This document shows positions 1 to 11,739 of a stretch of DNA of 52,482 bases, piece after piece. Source of the stretch: Welwitschia mirabilis (Eukaryota > Gnetophyta > Gnetopsida > Welwitschiales); NCBI GenBank assembly GCA_051453625.1, contig JBOZIK010000001.1:131124396-131176877 (forward strand), written 5' to 3'. Position 1 is the first letter of the stretch. Each line of letters begins with the position of its first letter. Below the pieces are notes generated by a model. It was not told the origin of the DNA. It did no database searches and saw nothing but the letters and a program-made list of their open reading frames with translations. The position numbers were made by a program, and so were the translations under genes.

Positions 1-118
1 CTATTAGGATTTATTACAAATGAATTGCGCCTTCAACAACTATAAACAGCTAGAAAACAACTAGGTAATAACTAGGAAATGGATATATAATGTTTAGATA
101 AATTTCTTTTTTGTGCCA

Positions 119-508
119 TCTAGTCAATACCACAAAAATCTGGTCGACCTCATATGGTGCCCTGAATTACAAAGGTCACCTAAGAGAAGACTTTAATCAC
201 CTTAGGTTTTTACGTCTCCAAGTCTAGTTGACTCCATTTAGATTCAATCTATCCCAGTTTAGTCAACCCCATCCTGGGTCTGGTCGACTCCTTATCTTTT
301 AGTCTAAAACTGCTCTCTATTAGGTCCTCAAATCTAGTTAACCCCATAAAAATTCGGTCGACTCCTTGCCATTCGGTCTAGGGACACTTATTCTTCAGGT
401 TATAAGTTTGGTCAATCTTATGAGAATCTAGTCAATCCCTTTAGTTTCAATTCATTTCTTTGTAACTACTTTAGGTGCGGTCGACTCCTTTACGATCTGG
501 TCAACCCC
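119..508. repeat. Degenerate ~74-bp tandem repeat with paired GTCGAC/GTCAAC boxes
   Basis: The box GGTCGACTCC (at 141, 281, 355, 478) alternates with TAGTCAACCCC-like boxes (121, 260, 335, 409 and 429, 498). Spacing alternates about 20 and 49-54 bases, giving a higher-order period near 70-75 bp over roughly five units. An extra box at 225 is out of register. Nothing here looks coding. It may be part of the LTR or untranslated region of the neighbouring minus-strand gypsy element, or an independent minisatellite; the sequence alone does not decide. Confidence 0.6.
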
Positions 509-510
509 CA

Positions 511-1499
511 TGGGAGGTTAACATAACCTAGTAGTTTTTTTGATGCATTTTGGTCTAATTCTTTTACCCAAAAAACTCAATCTCATCTGCACATAAGATA
601 TAACATTTTTTACACTACACAAGAGAAATTAGTTTGACATCAATTGGTAAATATAATCTAACATAGCTTGCTACTTATTCTTTAATCATCTCATGGATAA
701 ACTATTTTACATCTAGAGGCAAGATATTAGACACATTAAAATCAGATAAATACTAGAACTCATTTATAATAAAATACTTTCTACCTTCTCAGCATCATCC
801 CATGCTTTTCTACATGCTTGCATTTTTAAAATATGTTTCCATTATTTCCAGTAAATATCACTAATAAGAACAATCATAACAACAACAACATGCACCCAGT
901 GTAAGCTTTCTGTTTCATGAAAAAATTTATACATAGTCTTTATTTTTTAATAAGTAATGAATAGATGCAACTTATATGCCATTATACATATCATATTATT
1001 TATAAGAATAATACCTTCCAAACCACATCAAAACTATATTATACTAAATTTATAATACATGTTGTAATAAATGTACTTTTATATAAATAATGTCCTAATA
1101 GAACAAGATATTACCTTTTCACCTACTCAAATTTGAAAAGCAATCATGAGCTAATTTGATAAGTATATTAACTTAAAAACATATCAAAACCTAGAATTTT
1201 AGCTAATACATGCAAGCAACATGATAGAGATCAAATGTAAATCTACGCAATGTTTGACAATCCAAAATACAATATAGTAAGTAATCAAATATAAATCTAT
1301 TCAATGTCTAATAGCACGAGTCACACCTCATAAGTTTGTGTTTGTCTAAATACATATTAAATTCAACATGCTAAGTAATAAAGCAAAAACAGAGGGTTAT
1401 GACATCCTCTTCCCCTAAGACATTTCCCCTTAGAAATGATTGGGATTTCTATCTAAATAGGCCGAGATATCTACTCTTAATATCTCCTTATAATTCTTA
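511..1499. other. AT-rich stretch without recognisable gene
   Basis: No supported gene or RNA. Low-complexity AT-rich DNA that may include the decayed 3' end and 3' LTR of the minus-strand gypsy element that begins to be recognisable near 1760. No second LTR copy was found by eye on the other side of that element. Confidence 0.5.
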
Positions 1500-2009
1500 A
1501 GTAGACTCCTCTATTTCATAGTTGCTCCATCGAATTTTGACATGCAAGAGTTTTCTTATTTTGCATTACATTCATCCACCTTTCTAGGATTTCAATTAGC
1601 TCCTTCTTGATAGCACAATTTGCTAATACCTACAAGTTATTCAAATTCAAAGTATGAGAAGGATCTGGAGTATACTTCTTAAGCTAATATGCATGAAAAA
1701 CATTATATAAATCCCCTAAAATTCATGGAAAGAGAAAGTCTATTCGATCAACTATCCTCAATATTTCAAAAGATCCTATAAACCTAAGTGTAAATTTTAA
1801 CCTCTTCACCATCCTATACATGTTTTTCATGGAAGAAACTTTAAGACAAACATAATTCCATACTTGAAATTTTAAATGTCTTCTATATCTACCTACATAA
1901 CTTTTTTACCGTTGAATTGACTATTTTAGTCTTTTTTTAAAAGTTTTCATGTGTTCCTCTATCTCTCTAATTATTTTAGATGTTATTAGAACTTTGTGTT
2001 CTAGTTTAT

Positions 2010-2780
2010 CCTAAGAGGATGTAATTCTACATCTTTTACCATACAAAACTGTAAAGGGAGCTATCTGAATGGAGCTATGATAACTATTATTATATGTAAA
2101 TTTTGTTGAGTGTAACATTTCATCCCAGTCATTAAGGTGATCAATGGAATATGCACATAATAGATCTTCTACCACTTTGTTTACTCTCTTTATTTATTCA
2201 TCTATTTTCATATGATAGGCTATGCTTAAGGCAAGTTTTGTATCTGAGGAATTCTATAGTGTTTGCCAAAATCTAGAATTAAAATGCGCATCCCTAACTG
2301 ATACTGTTTTTCATGCCACTCTATGTAATCTTAATAGATATTATTTTTTATAGCACTTCATGTAACCTTAATACCTCTTTTAGATGCATTTTTGTAGGTT
2401 TCTTCATGTGGTTAATTTCCCATTGGTAGCTAAAAATGGAGCAAACTTGGTGAGTTTATCCACTATTACTAAGATGGCATCATGTTATTCCACTTCCATT
2501 TTAGAATATCATGAGGTTGAATCTCTCCTAGTTTAAACCCATGTTTTGCCTTTACTTGCTAATAGGTCAAGCTTTTTCTTCTAAATTCCACCCCATCCTT
2601 CTTATGACTAGGTTACCAAAATTGTTTAGATAGATCATGGTACATCTTGATAATGCTTGGATGTCCTGAGTAAGGTATTATATCAAATTTCTATAAGCTC
2701 TGTTCTCTCATATTACACCTTTATAAAACATACAATTTTCCTTTGAATAAGAGAAAATCATCAGGAATAAATTGGTAATA
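2010..2780 (-). pseudogene. gypsy integrase remnant
   Basis: Minus-strand translation, through several frame changes, gives a degraded zinc-binding end (phrases like YSGHPS and QFW around 2640-2680). It then gives VIVDKLTKFAPFLATNGKL (about 2400-2465) and a catalytic-core C-terminus with RVNKVVEDLLCAYSIDH and WDEMLHSTKFTYNNSYHSS (about 2080-2200). These match the integrase core of plant chromoviruses, which inserts element cDNA into host DNA. In-frame stops occur, for example in the segment that normally reads TDGQTERVNK. Catalytic activity is not expected. Confidence 0.8.
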
Positions 2781-2889
2781 TTCTTCTAGAATAAATTTTC
2801 CTTTTTAATACCTTATTTATTAGCAAAATCATCCTCTATAATGAATCTTTTTAGTTTAATCCATTTTTGGGATATTAATATCACTGACT

Positions 2890-3245
2890 TAAAATACCTT
2901 CTCTATTGAAGGTATCAACAAGCTTGTTTTCTTTATCCTTACAGAATTTGATTTTAAAATCATAATTGATTAATAGCTTTATCCATGTTCTTTTTCTTAA
3001 ATTTAGATGTGCCTATATGAATATGTACTTAAGGCTTATGATGTATTCATACATCAAATTGTTCTCTATAAAGATAATGATCTCAAAATTTTAAGACACG
3101 TACTACAATAACTAACTATAGATTGTGGGTGGGATAGTTCCTCTCATAAGGATTTAATTTTCATAAATCATATGCTATTACCCTTTTCTCTTGCATTAAA
3201 AAAAAACCCTTCATCATTCCTTAATGCATTAGTATAGATGAAAAA
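2890..3245 (-). pseudogene. gypsy RNase H remnant
   Basis: The minus strand reads FLMQEKRVIAYDL, then YERNYPTHNL, VIVVRVLKF and DHYLYREQFDV. These are degraded equivalents of the plant gypsy RNase H signature (MQ..RVIAYASRQL, EKNYPTHDLEL, WRHYLYG..FEV). The enzyme degrades the RNA strand of the RNA-DNA hybrid during element replication. At least four stops and frame slips interrupt it. It lies between the RT and integrase remnants, as expected for Ty3/gypsy. Confidence 0.78.
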
Positions 3246-3479
3246 GGGTTTTTGACCCTATGACATGGTTAAAATAGGAGGAATAATTAGTAGTTTATTT
3301 ATCTTATTAAATGAAGTATTGCATTTTTTTACTTATTAAAATTTCATTCCCTTCTTGAATAGTATTATTAGAGGTATTTCTATCTTAGAAAAATCCTTAA
3401 CAAAATCTCTATAATACCTAACTGATCAGGGAATTTGCAAACTTCTATCACATTTGCAGGTGCATGGCATTAATTTTAT

Positions 3480-4134
3480 CTAGATCCATCTAAATATAAT
3501 TGTCTGATACTTCATGTCCTAGGAAGTTGATTCTATCTTTCCAAACTCACATTTCTTAGAATTAGCATATATCTTGTGGTTGCAAAATGTGTGTAAGACT
3601 CCTTAAATGTTGCTCATGTTAAACTTTACTTTGAAAGTAGTTTACAATATCACTTATAAATATAATAATATACTTATCCAAGAATGACTAGAATATCTTA
3701 GTCATCATTCCTATACATATAATAAGAGCATTTGTTAGTGTACAAGGCATAATTATAAACTAACAATGCTCATACCTAGTTAAAAATGCAGTCTTTGGAA
3801 TGTCCTTCTCCTTGATTCTTAATTGATGATAGCTATATTTTAAATCGATTTTAGATAACACATTAGCTTCCTTCAACTAGTTAAATAAATCTTCTATATG
3901 AAGAAGAGGATGTTTATCTTTAATAGTAATCTTATTGAGCTAATAATAACCTATACACAATCTCATGGTCCCATCCTTCTTTTTCACAAATAGGACTATT
4001 GCACCCAAAGGTGAAACACCAGGTCTAATGAACTCCCTTTTTAATAATGCCTTCAATTGGATTTTTATCTTAGCTATTTCTACAAGAGGCATATGATTTT
4101 GAGCTTTGGAAATTAGGCTACTTTTAGGTATCAT
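3480..4134 (-). pseudogene. gypsy reverse transcriptase remnant
   Basis: The best-preserved piece is 3940-4134 (minus): [19 protein letters not shown] followed by [19 protein letters not shown], the plant Ty3/gypsy RT motif where a pre-finger helix leads into [18 protein letters not shown]. The catalytic block is near 3640-3680, reading FLDKYIIIFISD. The normal sequence is FIDD, so the first catalytic aspartate is replaced by serine. Downstream, EQHLRSL and a decayed copy of the FLGH segment follow to about 3490. Frameshifts separate the blocks. Confidence 0.85.
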
Positions 4135-4204
4135 ATTTAAGACAAAATTATATCCCTTACAACTGGAATTCTAGGCAACTCTTTAGATAATACATCTACA
4201 TACT

Positions 4205-4790
4205 CACTTATCACAAGTCCTAAAGTGATCCCTATATAATTTGAACCCTTGTTCTTGGTTTTTACCATGGAAAGAAACATTAAGTTGGTTTATGAAGTAT
4301 GATTTTACATTACTTAGCCTTTAATGTCAACTTCTCCACATTTAACTCTCTTCCTTGGAAGATCCACTCTTTACCATTTCTCTTTATATTGATCTAACAT
4401 TTGTAAAAGTATATTATAGCTCTTTGCATAACCATCTAATTTATTCCTAATACTACATCATAGAATCCTAGATTGATAACTACAAGATTCCACTTTATCA
4501 AATCTACTCCTAAAGTAATCCCTATATAATTTAAATCCTCCTTCCTTGTTACAAGAAACATTAAGTTGATTTTACAAAGTATTCTTTTACATTACCTAGC
4601 CTTTAATGTTAACTTCCTCACATTTAACTCTCTTCCTTGGAAGATACACTCTTTTCCATTTATCTTTGGATTAGTATAACACTTGTAACAATATATTATA
4701 ACTTTATGCATGACCATTAAATTTATTCCTAATACCGCATCATAAGATCCTAGATTGATAACTATAGGATCCTACTTTATTAAATCTACC
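4205..4790 (-). repeat. 290-bp tandem duplication inside the gypsy protease/RT linker
   Basis: Two direct copies, about 4211-4500 and 4501-4790, share long nearly identical stretches: TAAAGTRATCCCTATATAAT at 4221 and 4511, then the segment with CACATTTAACTCTCTTCCTT. On the minus strand both copies encode the end of the aspartic protease domain (INLGFYDVVLGIN and INLGSYDAVLGIN, equivalent to the family DVVLGMDWL block) and the linker after it. The element therefore carries a duplicated protease tail. The copies differ by scattered substitutions and short indels, so the duplication is old. Confidence 0.85.
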
Positions 4791-5650
4791 CTAGTTCCAT
4801 CCTACATACTAACATCATTTTATTAGTAACATTTTTTTTGTCCTATAACAAGTTTCATCTCTCATCAAAGAGATGTTGCATCTTTAAGTATGTAGATTGC
4901 TATCTTTATCTTTTCTTCCTTAGTATAAGGTTGGTTCATGGACAAGTTGGACATCTTTGTTATCCAACCCTTAACTTCCATTGGATCACTAGCTTCCTTG
5001 AATTCTAGTGGTCTAATCTTCTATAACTTTAGCAACTACATTTATCATAACAGCCCACCTGCTAATCTAACACCTTTATTTTATTATTTTCATAAACTTT
5101 CTAAAGGTTTGTGCCACTCTTCGCTTATTCTATTTGGTTAATCTTTGTTGTAGAATTCATTTTTCTATCATGCATGAGATCTTCTATACGAATTATTGAA
5201 TTTAAATTCTACATTGTCCTACCATGTTAAATTAGTTAGTAATCACCCTTTCCTTTTTTATTTTTTTGTTTGTGCCATGATTACTTAAGGTCTTTGTGAA
5301 TGTGTATCCCTATAATGCCTATTACACTTAAGTATGATGATATGATAACTAGCCATTATCTAGTGACCTTTTTTACAAAATGGTTTATTTGTATGTTACT
5401 AATGAGGTTGATAAAATAACTACACCCACACTCACAATTATATTACCATTGTGCTTGATCTTATGCTTATCCTTATAATTATTAACATGTTGGTTTTGCA
5501 CTACTTGCATCATTCTCTTAGTGGGAGATGACATCATGGATTCTTTGAAAGCACTTTATGAAGTTAACAAAATGTGGATGTGAGACCGTTACCTTTGTAT
5601 ATGGCTCATTAGGACAATTTCAATAGGACCAAGTTTGTTAAAATTGGAGC

Positions 5651-5689
5651 ATGTATGTAGAAAATATTGCTAATCAAAGTTGAATCAAG
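5651..5689. other. Junction between gypsy and LINE remnants
   Basis: No coding signal is recognised between the possible gag end of the gypsy element and the first LINE-like minus-strand sequence. The exact boundary of either element cannot be placed. Confidence 0.3.
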
Positions 5690-7395
5690 TTAGAGAAATA
5701 TCCTTAGGGGTTGGGGGGGTTGTTAAAGTAGAGAAAAATCATGATAAAAGAGAACACCTTAGCAGAGCCCAAAAAGGATAAAAAGTAACTGCACCCACTG
5801 GGATGGTTACTAATACTTGAAGCCTAAAGAGAACTAAGAACTAAAAAGCAATAGCTTCTTAGAGGAACTTTTTATAGTGAAACTTTAGAAATTTATAATC
5901 TGCTCGAAGACCTGAAGCTTTATATTAAATAAGAACTGTTGCAAGAATTGAAAATTTGATAATTGTGGAGGAGTCTTGAAGAACATCCTTATTAAACCAA
6001 GCATGACATCGAGATTTTTAAATAAAGTGAACACATTTTAGGATTAGGATATTCCAATAATATTTGGAAAATCTGTCTAGAGGATCTTGTAATAAAATAA
6101 AATTAGAATATTAAAGAGGCATACTCAGTCTTCCAATACTTTTAATCAAATCCAAAACTTGACTAGCAATGTGGTAATCCCAAAAAGTGTGCTAAAAAGT
6201 TTTTGGATCTTTACATACAAGACACAAAGAATGAACTACTCCTAAAAGTTGAAGACGATGAACCATAAGAAGCCCTTTATGAATTAGACACCAAAAGAAA
6301 AGTTTCATTTTAGGATGATCTTTGATCCTTCAAACTTCCTTGAAAAATTGTTTTCATTTATCTTCCATCTAATTAAGATGTCATTTGGAGTTTAGCTTTT
6401 TAATGAGACTATCGAAGTCTTGGAACCAAGTACGAGCTGAAGAAAAAGAAATCTAAGTAATCTTTTTAACATCAAGCCAAAACCAATTATCCCACCAGTG
6501 TAGGTTACTATGATGCCAATTAAATTTAGAAACCACTTCTTCAATATTCTTGATAATAGGAAGATTCAATTTTTAAACCTTTCATTTGGTTTTACAATAA
6601 GACTAATTGATTTTGATATAATTTTATTGAAGAGTAATAAATTGGTCTAAATGAAGAAGCCTTGCTTTAGCTAATCTATGAAATATAACTAGAGAGTGAG
6701 AAGCCAAAGAGTTATCTGTTATTTGGAAGATCGGAGACCACCAAGGAGAATCAGTAGCTAACTGATTGTAACTTAGATTAACCGAATGCCAATGAAGAAG
6801 GTGCTTGATTTTATACCAAGCCTTAAAAATTTGCTGAAAAACATAAGATCCTTTACTTTTGAAAGTACCAATAGAAAAAATTGAATTACTCCAGCGAAGA
6901 TTTTTCCAACAATGATTTGGACTCATTTTGGAATTAGCAAAATAATGTTTGAATAACACCTTTTAGGCCTCATCACCGTTCATAGAACGAATAATCCATT
7001 TGAAAGCTAATAAAATACCTTGATGTTCTAAGAAAGGAATCCCTGATCCGCCTAAGGCTTTGGAATGGCAACACATGCTCTAAGTCACTCTATGAAAGAA
7101 TTTGCCACTTGAAGTATTTCCCCATAAAAAATTCTACACAATTCTATTAATAATCTCATAAGCTGAAGTAGAGGGGGTCATGAAGGAAGCATAATAAATT
7201 GGAATAACACTGAGAATATAAATGCAAACAACAAGCCTCTCAGCTAAGGATAAGGACTTACTGGACCATTTGAGGGCTTTATCTTTAACTTTGTTAATAA
7301 CCATCTATCACATGTTGGAGGAAGTATCTGATAGAGCGATAGAGATACTCAGAATTTTAAAATGGCCAATAGGGAACAACCAACGAAAATCTATA
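5690..7395 (-). mobile_element. LINE 3' half: RT C-terminal part and zf-RVT, minus strand
   Basis: Minus-strand reading from about 7390 leftward gives FPIGHFKIL, then MVINKVKDKALKWSSKSLS, a best-preserved piece at 6624-6959 (HYFANSKMSPNHCWKNLRWS ...), and about 6150-6330 a zinc-finger-like end (CLVCKDPKTFQHTFWDY) that matches the zf-RVT domain closing plant L1-type ORF2 proteins. The same segments occur on the plus strand at 8640-9850, so the two copies form an inverted pair. The copy starts abruptly at the position of ORF2 where the plus-strand copy at 10172-10640 stops. It continues past the knuckle to about 5690, with FIWKYRCHAWF-type residues near 6020-6050. Stops are frequent; no activity is expected. 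Confidence 0.8.
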
Positions 7396-7399
7396 AAGA

Positions 7400-10071
7400 C
7401 TGTTTGAGAAAAGTTGAGCATTACATGACCCAAGGTGCCCACCTTTATGCCCATTTGTCTTGGTTTAGAATGGGAGATCAATCCTTTTCTTATTTTTTTA
7501 AATTTTTAAAAGGTTAATACTATTCTCCTCGTATAGAAGCTATTAAAGATGGAAATGTTATTCACACCTCCAGGGACCAAATTCTTCAATATTTTTATAA
7601 CCATTACTCACAGGTCTTATCTGCTACTACAGTTGATGATACAACTATCGACACTTATCTCAATAATCTTCATCCCTTCAATTAAAAAGTTTTTGGTGAG
7701 GATCAGTATCTCTCTCAAACTGAATTCCTCTATGCCCTTCATCATCTTAAGAATGGTAAAGCTCCAGGTTTGGATGGCCTTCTAAGAGAATACTTCTCTA
7801 AGTTTTGGCACATAATTGGTATAGATGCTTATAATGTTTATAAGGAGGACTTAAACAATAAGTCCCTTGGAACTTATCTCAATACAGGAATAGTTAAACT
7901 TATTCCTAAATCAGGGGACTCTTATAACAACAATAATTGGAGACCTATCACTCTTTTGAATGTGATTTATAAAATTATTACTAAGGTTGTGGCTTATAGA
8001 ATAAAGAAATTTCTTCATGATCTCATCCGTAAAGAGTAAATAAGTTTTGTTCAAAATAGGTACATCTTGAATAATGTTTTAACTACTGTCGAAGCTATGC
8101 ATTGGGCTAATAATTCCTCTCATCAAGCTATTCTTTTAAAGCTCAATTTACTAAAGGCTATAAAATATTATATTAGCATTTCTCACAAGAATTATTCATC
8201 ATCATTAATTAGGAGAAGTCTTTACAAATCATGTTCAGATGCTTCTTGATGATGCCATTTTAATTATCTACATTAACAATATCATTTCTCATCCTATCTC
8301 TCTTCAACACTTAGTTCAACAGGGATGTCCTTTATTTCCTTATCTTTTTATCTTAGCAGCAGATGATCTTGGAGATCTCCCTAAATCTCATCAGTTTGCA
8401 AGTAATCTTCATGGTATGTACATTTCCAACAGTAGCTTAGTTATGTATAGTTAATTTTTAGATGATACCTTTCTATTAATTAGGGAAACCAAATTTGATT
8501 TTCATATAACTATTAATACTCTAATCATCTACTATAAAGGTTTAGGTTCTCAAATTAATTAGAGTAAAATCAATGCAACCTGTTCTACCTTCAGTGAAAA
8601 GTCCACTTAGTCCTACCATTTTAATATTCATTAGTTATTATCTATTAATCATTTTAAACTTCTAGGAATTTTCATAATTCTTATAGATACTCCCTAAAGT
8701 ATGTGGAAGATGGTTATCAACAAAGTTAAAGATAAAGTTCTTAAATGGTCTGGTAAGCTCTTATTATTAGCTAGGAGACTTATCATTTGCATTCATATTC
8801 TTAGTACTATTCCTATCTATTATGCTTCCTTCATCACCCCTTCTTCTTCATCTTATGAAGCTATCAATAGGATTATTTAAAGTTTTTTATGTAGAAATAC
8901 CTCAAGTGACAAAGTATTTCATAAAGTGGCCTAGATTACATGCTATCATTCCAAAGATTTAGGTGAATTAAGGATTCCTTTCTTAGAACCTTAAGATATT
9001 TTATTATCTTTTAAATGGATTCTTTGATCCTTGGATGGCGATGAGGCCTAGAAAATCTTATTTAGACATTATTTTGCTAATACCAACATGAGTCCTAATC
9101 ATGTTTGGAAAAGTTTTCATTAGATCAATTTCATTTTATCTTTTGGTATCTTCAAAAGCAAAGGATCCTATGGTTTTTTAGCAAATTTTTAAAGCTTGGC
9201 ACAATATTAAACATTTTATTCATTGGCATACAGACAAGCTTAGTCACAGTCAATTAGCTACTCATTCTCCTTGGTGGTCTCTATTATTTTAAATAGATGA
9301 TAATTCCTTAGCTTCTCACTCTCCAGTCAGATCTTATAGATTGGTTAAAGTAGGGCTTCTTCATTTAGATCAATTTGTTACCCTTCGAGAAAATTACATC
9401 AAGATTAATTGGCCTCATCTCAAATCCAAATGAAAAGTTCAAAACTTAGATCTTCCTATTATTAAGCATATTGAAGAAGTGGTCTCTAAATATAATTTGC
9501 ATCGCAGTAATAGGAATAGATGGGATGATTGGCTTTGGCCTAATAGTAAAAATCTTATCTAGCTATCATTTTCTTTAGCTTGGATGTGGTTCTAAGACTT
9601 CATTAGTCTCATAAAGAAGTTGAACTCCAATTGACATCTCAAATGGTTAGAAAGTAAATGGAAATAATTTTTTAAGGAAGTTTGGAGAATAAAATCTCAT
9701 CCTAAAACCAAAATTTTCTTTTGTTATCTCATTCATTAGGGGCTTCCTATGGCTCATCATCTTTAATGTTTTGGAATAACTCATTCATTATGTCCTCTGT
9801 GTCAAGAAACAAAAACTATTCAGCATACTTTTTGGGATTGTTACAATGCTAGACAAGTCTAGGATTTGATCCAAAGTATTAGCAGATTGAACAATTCTCT
9901 TTAGTATTCTAAGTTCATTTTATTAGAAAACCCTTCGAGCTTTTTCTCCAAACATGATTGGAATATCTTAATTTTGGAATGTCTTCATTTTATTTAGAAA
10001 TATCATTGTCAGGCTTGGTTCAATAAGGATTCTCTTCAAGAATCCTTCACAGACACTAAATATTCAATTCT
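7400..10071 (+). mobile_element. LINE ORF2 RT through zf-RVT, plus strand
   Basis: The plus-strand reading starts in the linker ahead of RT (HYMTQGAHLYAHLSWFRMGD at about 7420-7480). RT blocks follow: LKNGKAPGLDGLLREYFSKF (about 7746-7810), NNWRPITLLNVIYKIITKVV (about 7935-7990), QNRYILNNVLTTVEAMHW (about 8052-8105), the glycine-rich QQGCPLFPYLFILAADDL (about 8320-8370), the catalytic FLDD (about 8455-8466), and the zf-RVT knuckle CPLCQETKTIQHTFWDC (9791-9842). This is a plant L1-type ORF2, which primes cDNA synthesis at the nicked target. The sequence runs into an assembly gap at 10072. Stops and frame slips throughout make it a pseudogene. Confidence 0.85.
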
Positions 10072-10171
10072 NNNNNNNNNNNNNNNNNNNNNNNNNNNNN
10101 NNNNNNNNNNNNNNNNNNNNNNNNNNNNNNNNNNNNNNNNNNNNNNNNNNNNNNNNNNNNNNNNNNNNNNN
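10072..10171. other. Assembly gap, 100 N
   Basis: Exactly 100 N, the usual placeholder for a gap of unknown size. LINE sequence lies on both sides, but the right side restarts about 1.9 kb earlier in element coordinates than the left side ends. Confidence 0.98.
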
Positions 10172-10640
10172 AATTGGCATTTTCTTACTAGAATTATTCA
10201 TCATCATCAATTAGGAGAACTTTTCAAAAATCATGTTTAGATGCTTCTTGCGGACTATACATCTATTATCTGCATTAATAGTATCTTCTCTCATTCCATC
10301 TCTCTCCAATTCTTAGTTAGACAGGGGTGCCTCTTAGCTTCTTATCTTTTTATCATAATAGCAGACACTCTTAGGACGCTTCTCAAATCTTAACAGTCCA
10401 CTCGAAGTCTTCATAACATTTACCTTTCCAACGGTAACATAGTTCTTTATAGTCAATTTGTGGATGATACCTTCCTCTAGATCAAGGGTACTAAATCAGA
10501 CTTTTAGAAGGCTATTAATACTTTAAACATTTATTATTAAGCCTTAGGTTCTTAAATTAATTGGAATAAAACCAATGCCACATGTTCCACCTTCAGTGAA
10601 AGGCCTTCCTGGTTCTACCGTTTTAATTTCAAAGAATTAA
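10172..10640 (+). mobile_element. Second plus-strand LINE RT fragment
   Basis: This repeats the sequence at about 8175-8640: both start with a segment reading AGAATTATTCATCATCATYA and continue through VRQGCLLASYLFIIIADTL and the catalytic FVDD (near 10458) to a phrase FSERPSWFYRFNF at about 10590-10640, where LINE similarity on this strand stops. It then joins minus-strand LINE sequence. It lacks the N-terminal RT blocks and everything C-terminal of that point. Confidence 0.8.
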
Positions 10641-11700
10641 AATATTGGTTACGACAGTGCCCAAAGTTAACTTTCAATTGATAAAATTCTACTTCCGATA
10701 TGAGGATTTTTTGATGAGAGGCTATATTAGCTACTAGAAGTTTTCCTACATGTTTGGAAAAATGTTAAGTGCGTAAAATACTGTTCTTCCACCAATCAAT
10801 CCAATCATCATTGCCAACCAGATGAAAAACAAGTTTCCAAATTTACATGAGAAGAGAACACATGTTCTTATTCTGAAGGAAAGCAGTGTTGAAAATAAAG
10901 AGATCTTTCTTAATATGCTGCATATTAGGAGATTGGATGGACTACGAACTGGGAAAATAGTCAAATAAAACCTGGGTGTAATTAGCTGAAACTAGAAGCT
11001 TCTTACGATGAAATATAGTAATATGAGGATTAGAAGATAAATAGACCCAATCGAGCCTAGAAGCAATAAAATTTGACCCTGCTCTCACATTGGACTAAGT
11101 AAATCATCCCTTAACATAGTTAGTTTTGGTGGGATCATTGACATCATGTAATTGAAATTTATTTTTAAGAGACATTTAACTGTCGAGCTCATTGATTTAT
11201 AGGCCATATTTATTACTACCTCTTTTATCTTTGACATTTTCAATCATATTAAAATCTCCTGCAATAATCCAAGTCACTTCTGGAAGAGAATCATGGAGCC
11301 ATTTCCAAAGATCACATCTATCTGATAGACTACAAGGAGCATAAATATTAATCATATCAACTATGGAGTTATTCCAATTAAAGCGAATTCAGACAAAATT
11401 GCCTTAGAGATCTCATTCATAATTAATAATATGATTATTAAATTTTTGATAAAGGAGAATAACCACTCCTCCTCTACCTCTAAAGTAATAAGAAATGTAA
11501 GAGAAACTCTTAGAAAAGATGTTGTTACAATCTGATTGAAGCTGGAAATCTTGAATTTTAACTTCCTGAAAAAAGACTATATTGAGATTCTTTTTTGCTA
11601 TATAATCTCAGATAATGTATTTTCTTCAAGGGTCTGAAAGTTCCTGAAAATTCTAAGAGATGAGATTCATGATGTGAGGTTGATAGAAGATCCTAATCCC
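10641..11700 (-). mobile_element. LINE endonuclease and EN-RT linker, minus strand
   Basis: Minus-strand translation from about 11690 gives an apurinic-like endonuclease (exonuclease-endonuclease-phosphatase fold). Its blocks are a degraded start with LSDPRRKYII-like residues; VFFQEVKIQDFQLQSDCNN; RGRGGVVILLYQKF; NIYAPCSLSDRCDLWKWLHD (about 11280-11350); WIIAGDFNMIENVKD with the catalytic D/N motif (11245-11275); and SRLDWVYLSS (about 11050). This domain nicks target DNA for target-primed reverse transcription. The linker with DWIDWWKNSILRT and KHVGKLLVANIASHQK follows to about 10690. Several stops interrupt it. The part ahead of RT ends where the plus-strand RT fragment begins. Confidence 0.85.
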
Positions 11701-11739
11701 TCTCTAATGACTTGTTAAGAATTTATCGACTCGAAACTA

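Larger units (their letters stand above)
1500..5650 (-). mobile_element. Decayed Ty3/gypsy (chromovirus-like) retrotransposon, minus strand
   Basis: Read on the minus strand the gypsy order is kept: possible gag/zinc-knuckle remnant near 5220-5350, protease end about 4440-4790, reverse transcriptase about 3480-4134, RNase H about 2890-3245, integrase about 2010-2780, and a post-integrase segment about 1760-1930. All parts carry stops and frameshifts, so the copy is dead. The gag-pol order with integrase after RNase H, and the phrases listed in the sub-entries, are those of Ty3/gypsy chromoviruses (Tekay/Del-like). LTRs were not resolved, so both ends are approximate. Confidence 0.8.

Noticed and set aside
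5700-5725. G-rich run as quadruplex or telomere-like repeat
   Set aside because: Only two real G-tracts, no TTTAGGG periodicity.
5690-10071. Twin-priming explanation for the inverted LINE pair
   Set aside because: The minus and plus parts overlap by about 800 bp in element coordinates, and the inverted part is internal. Twin priming inverts a non-overlapping 5' segment.
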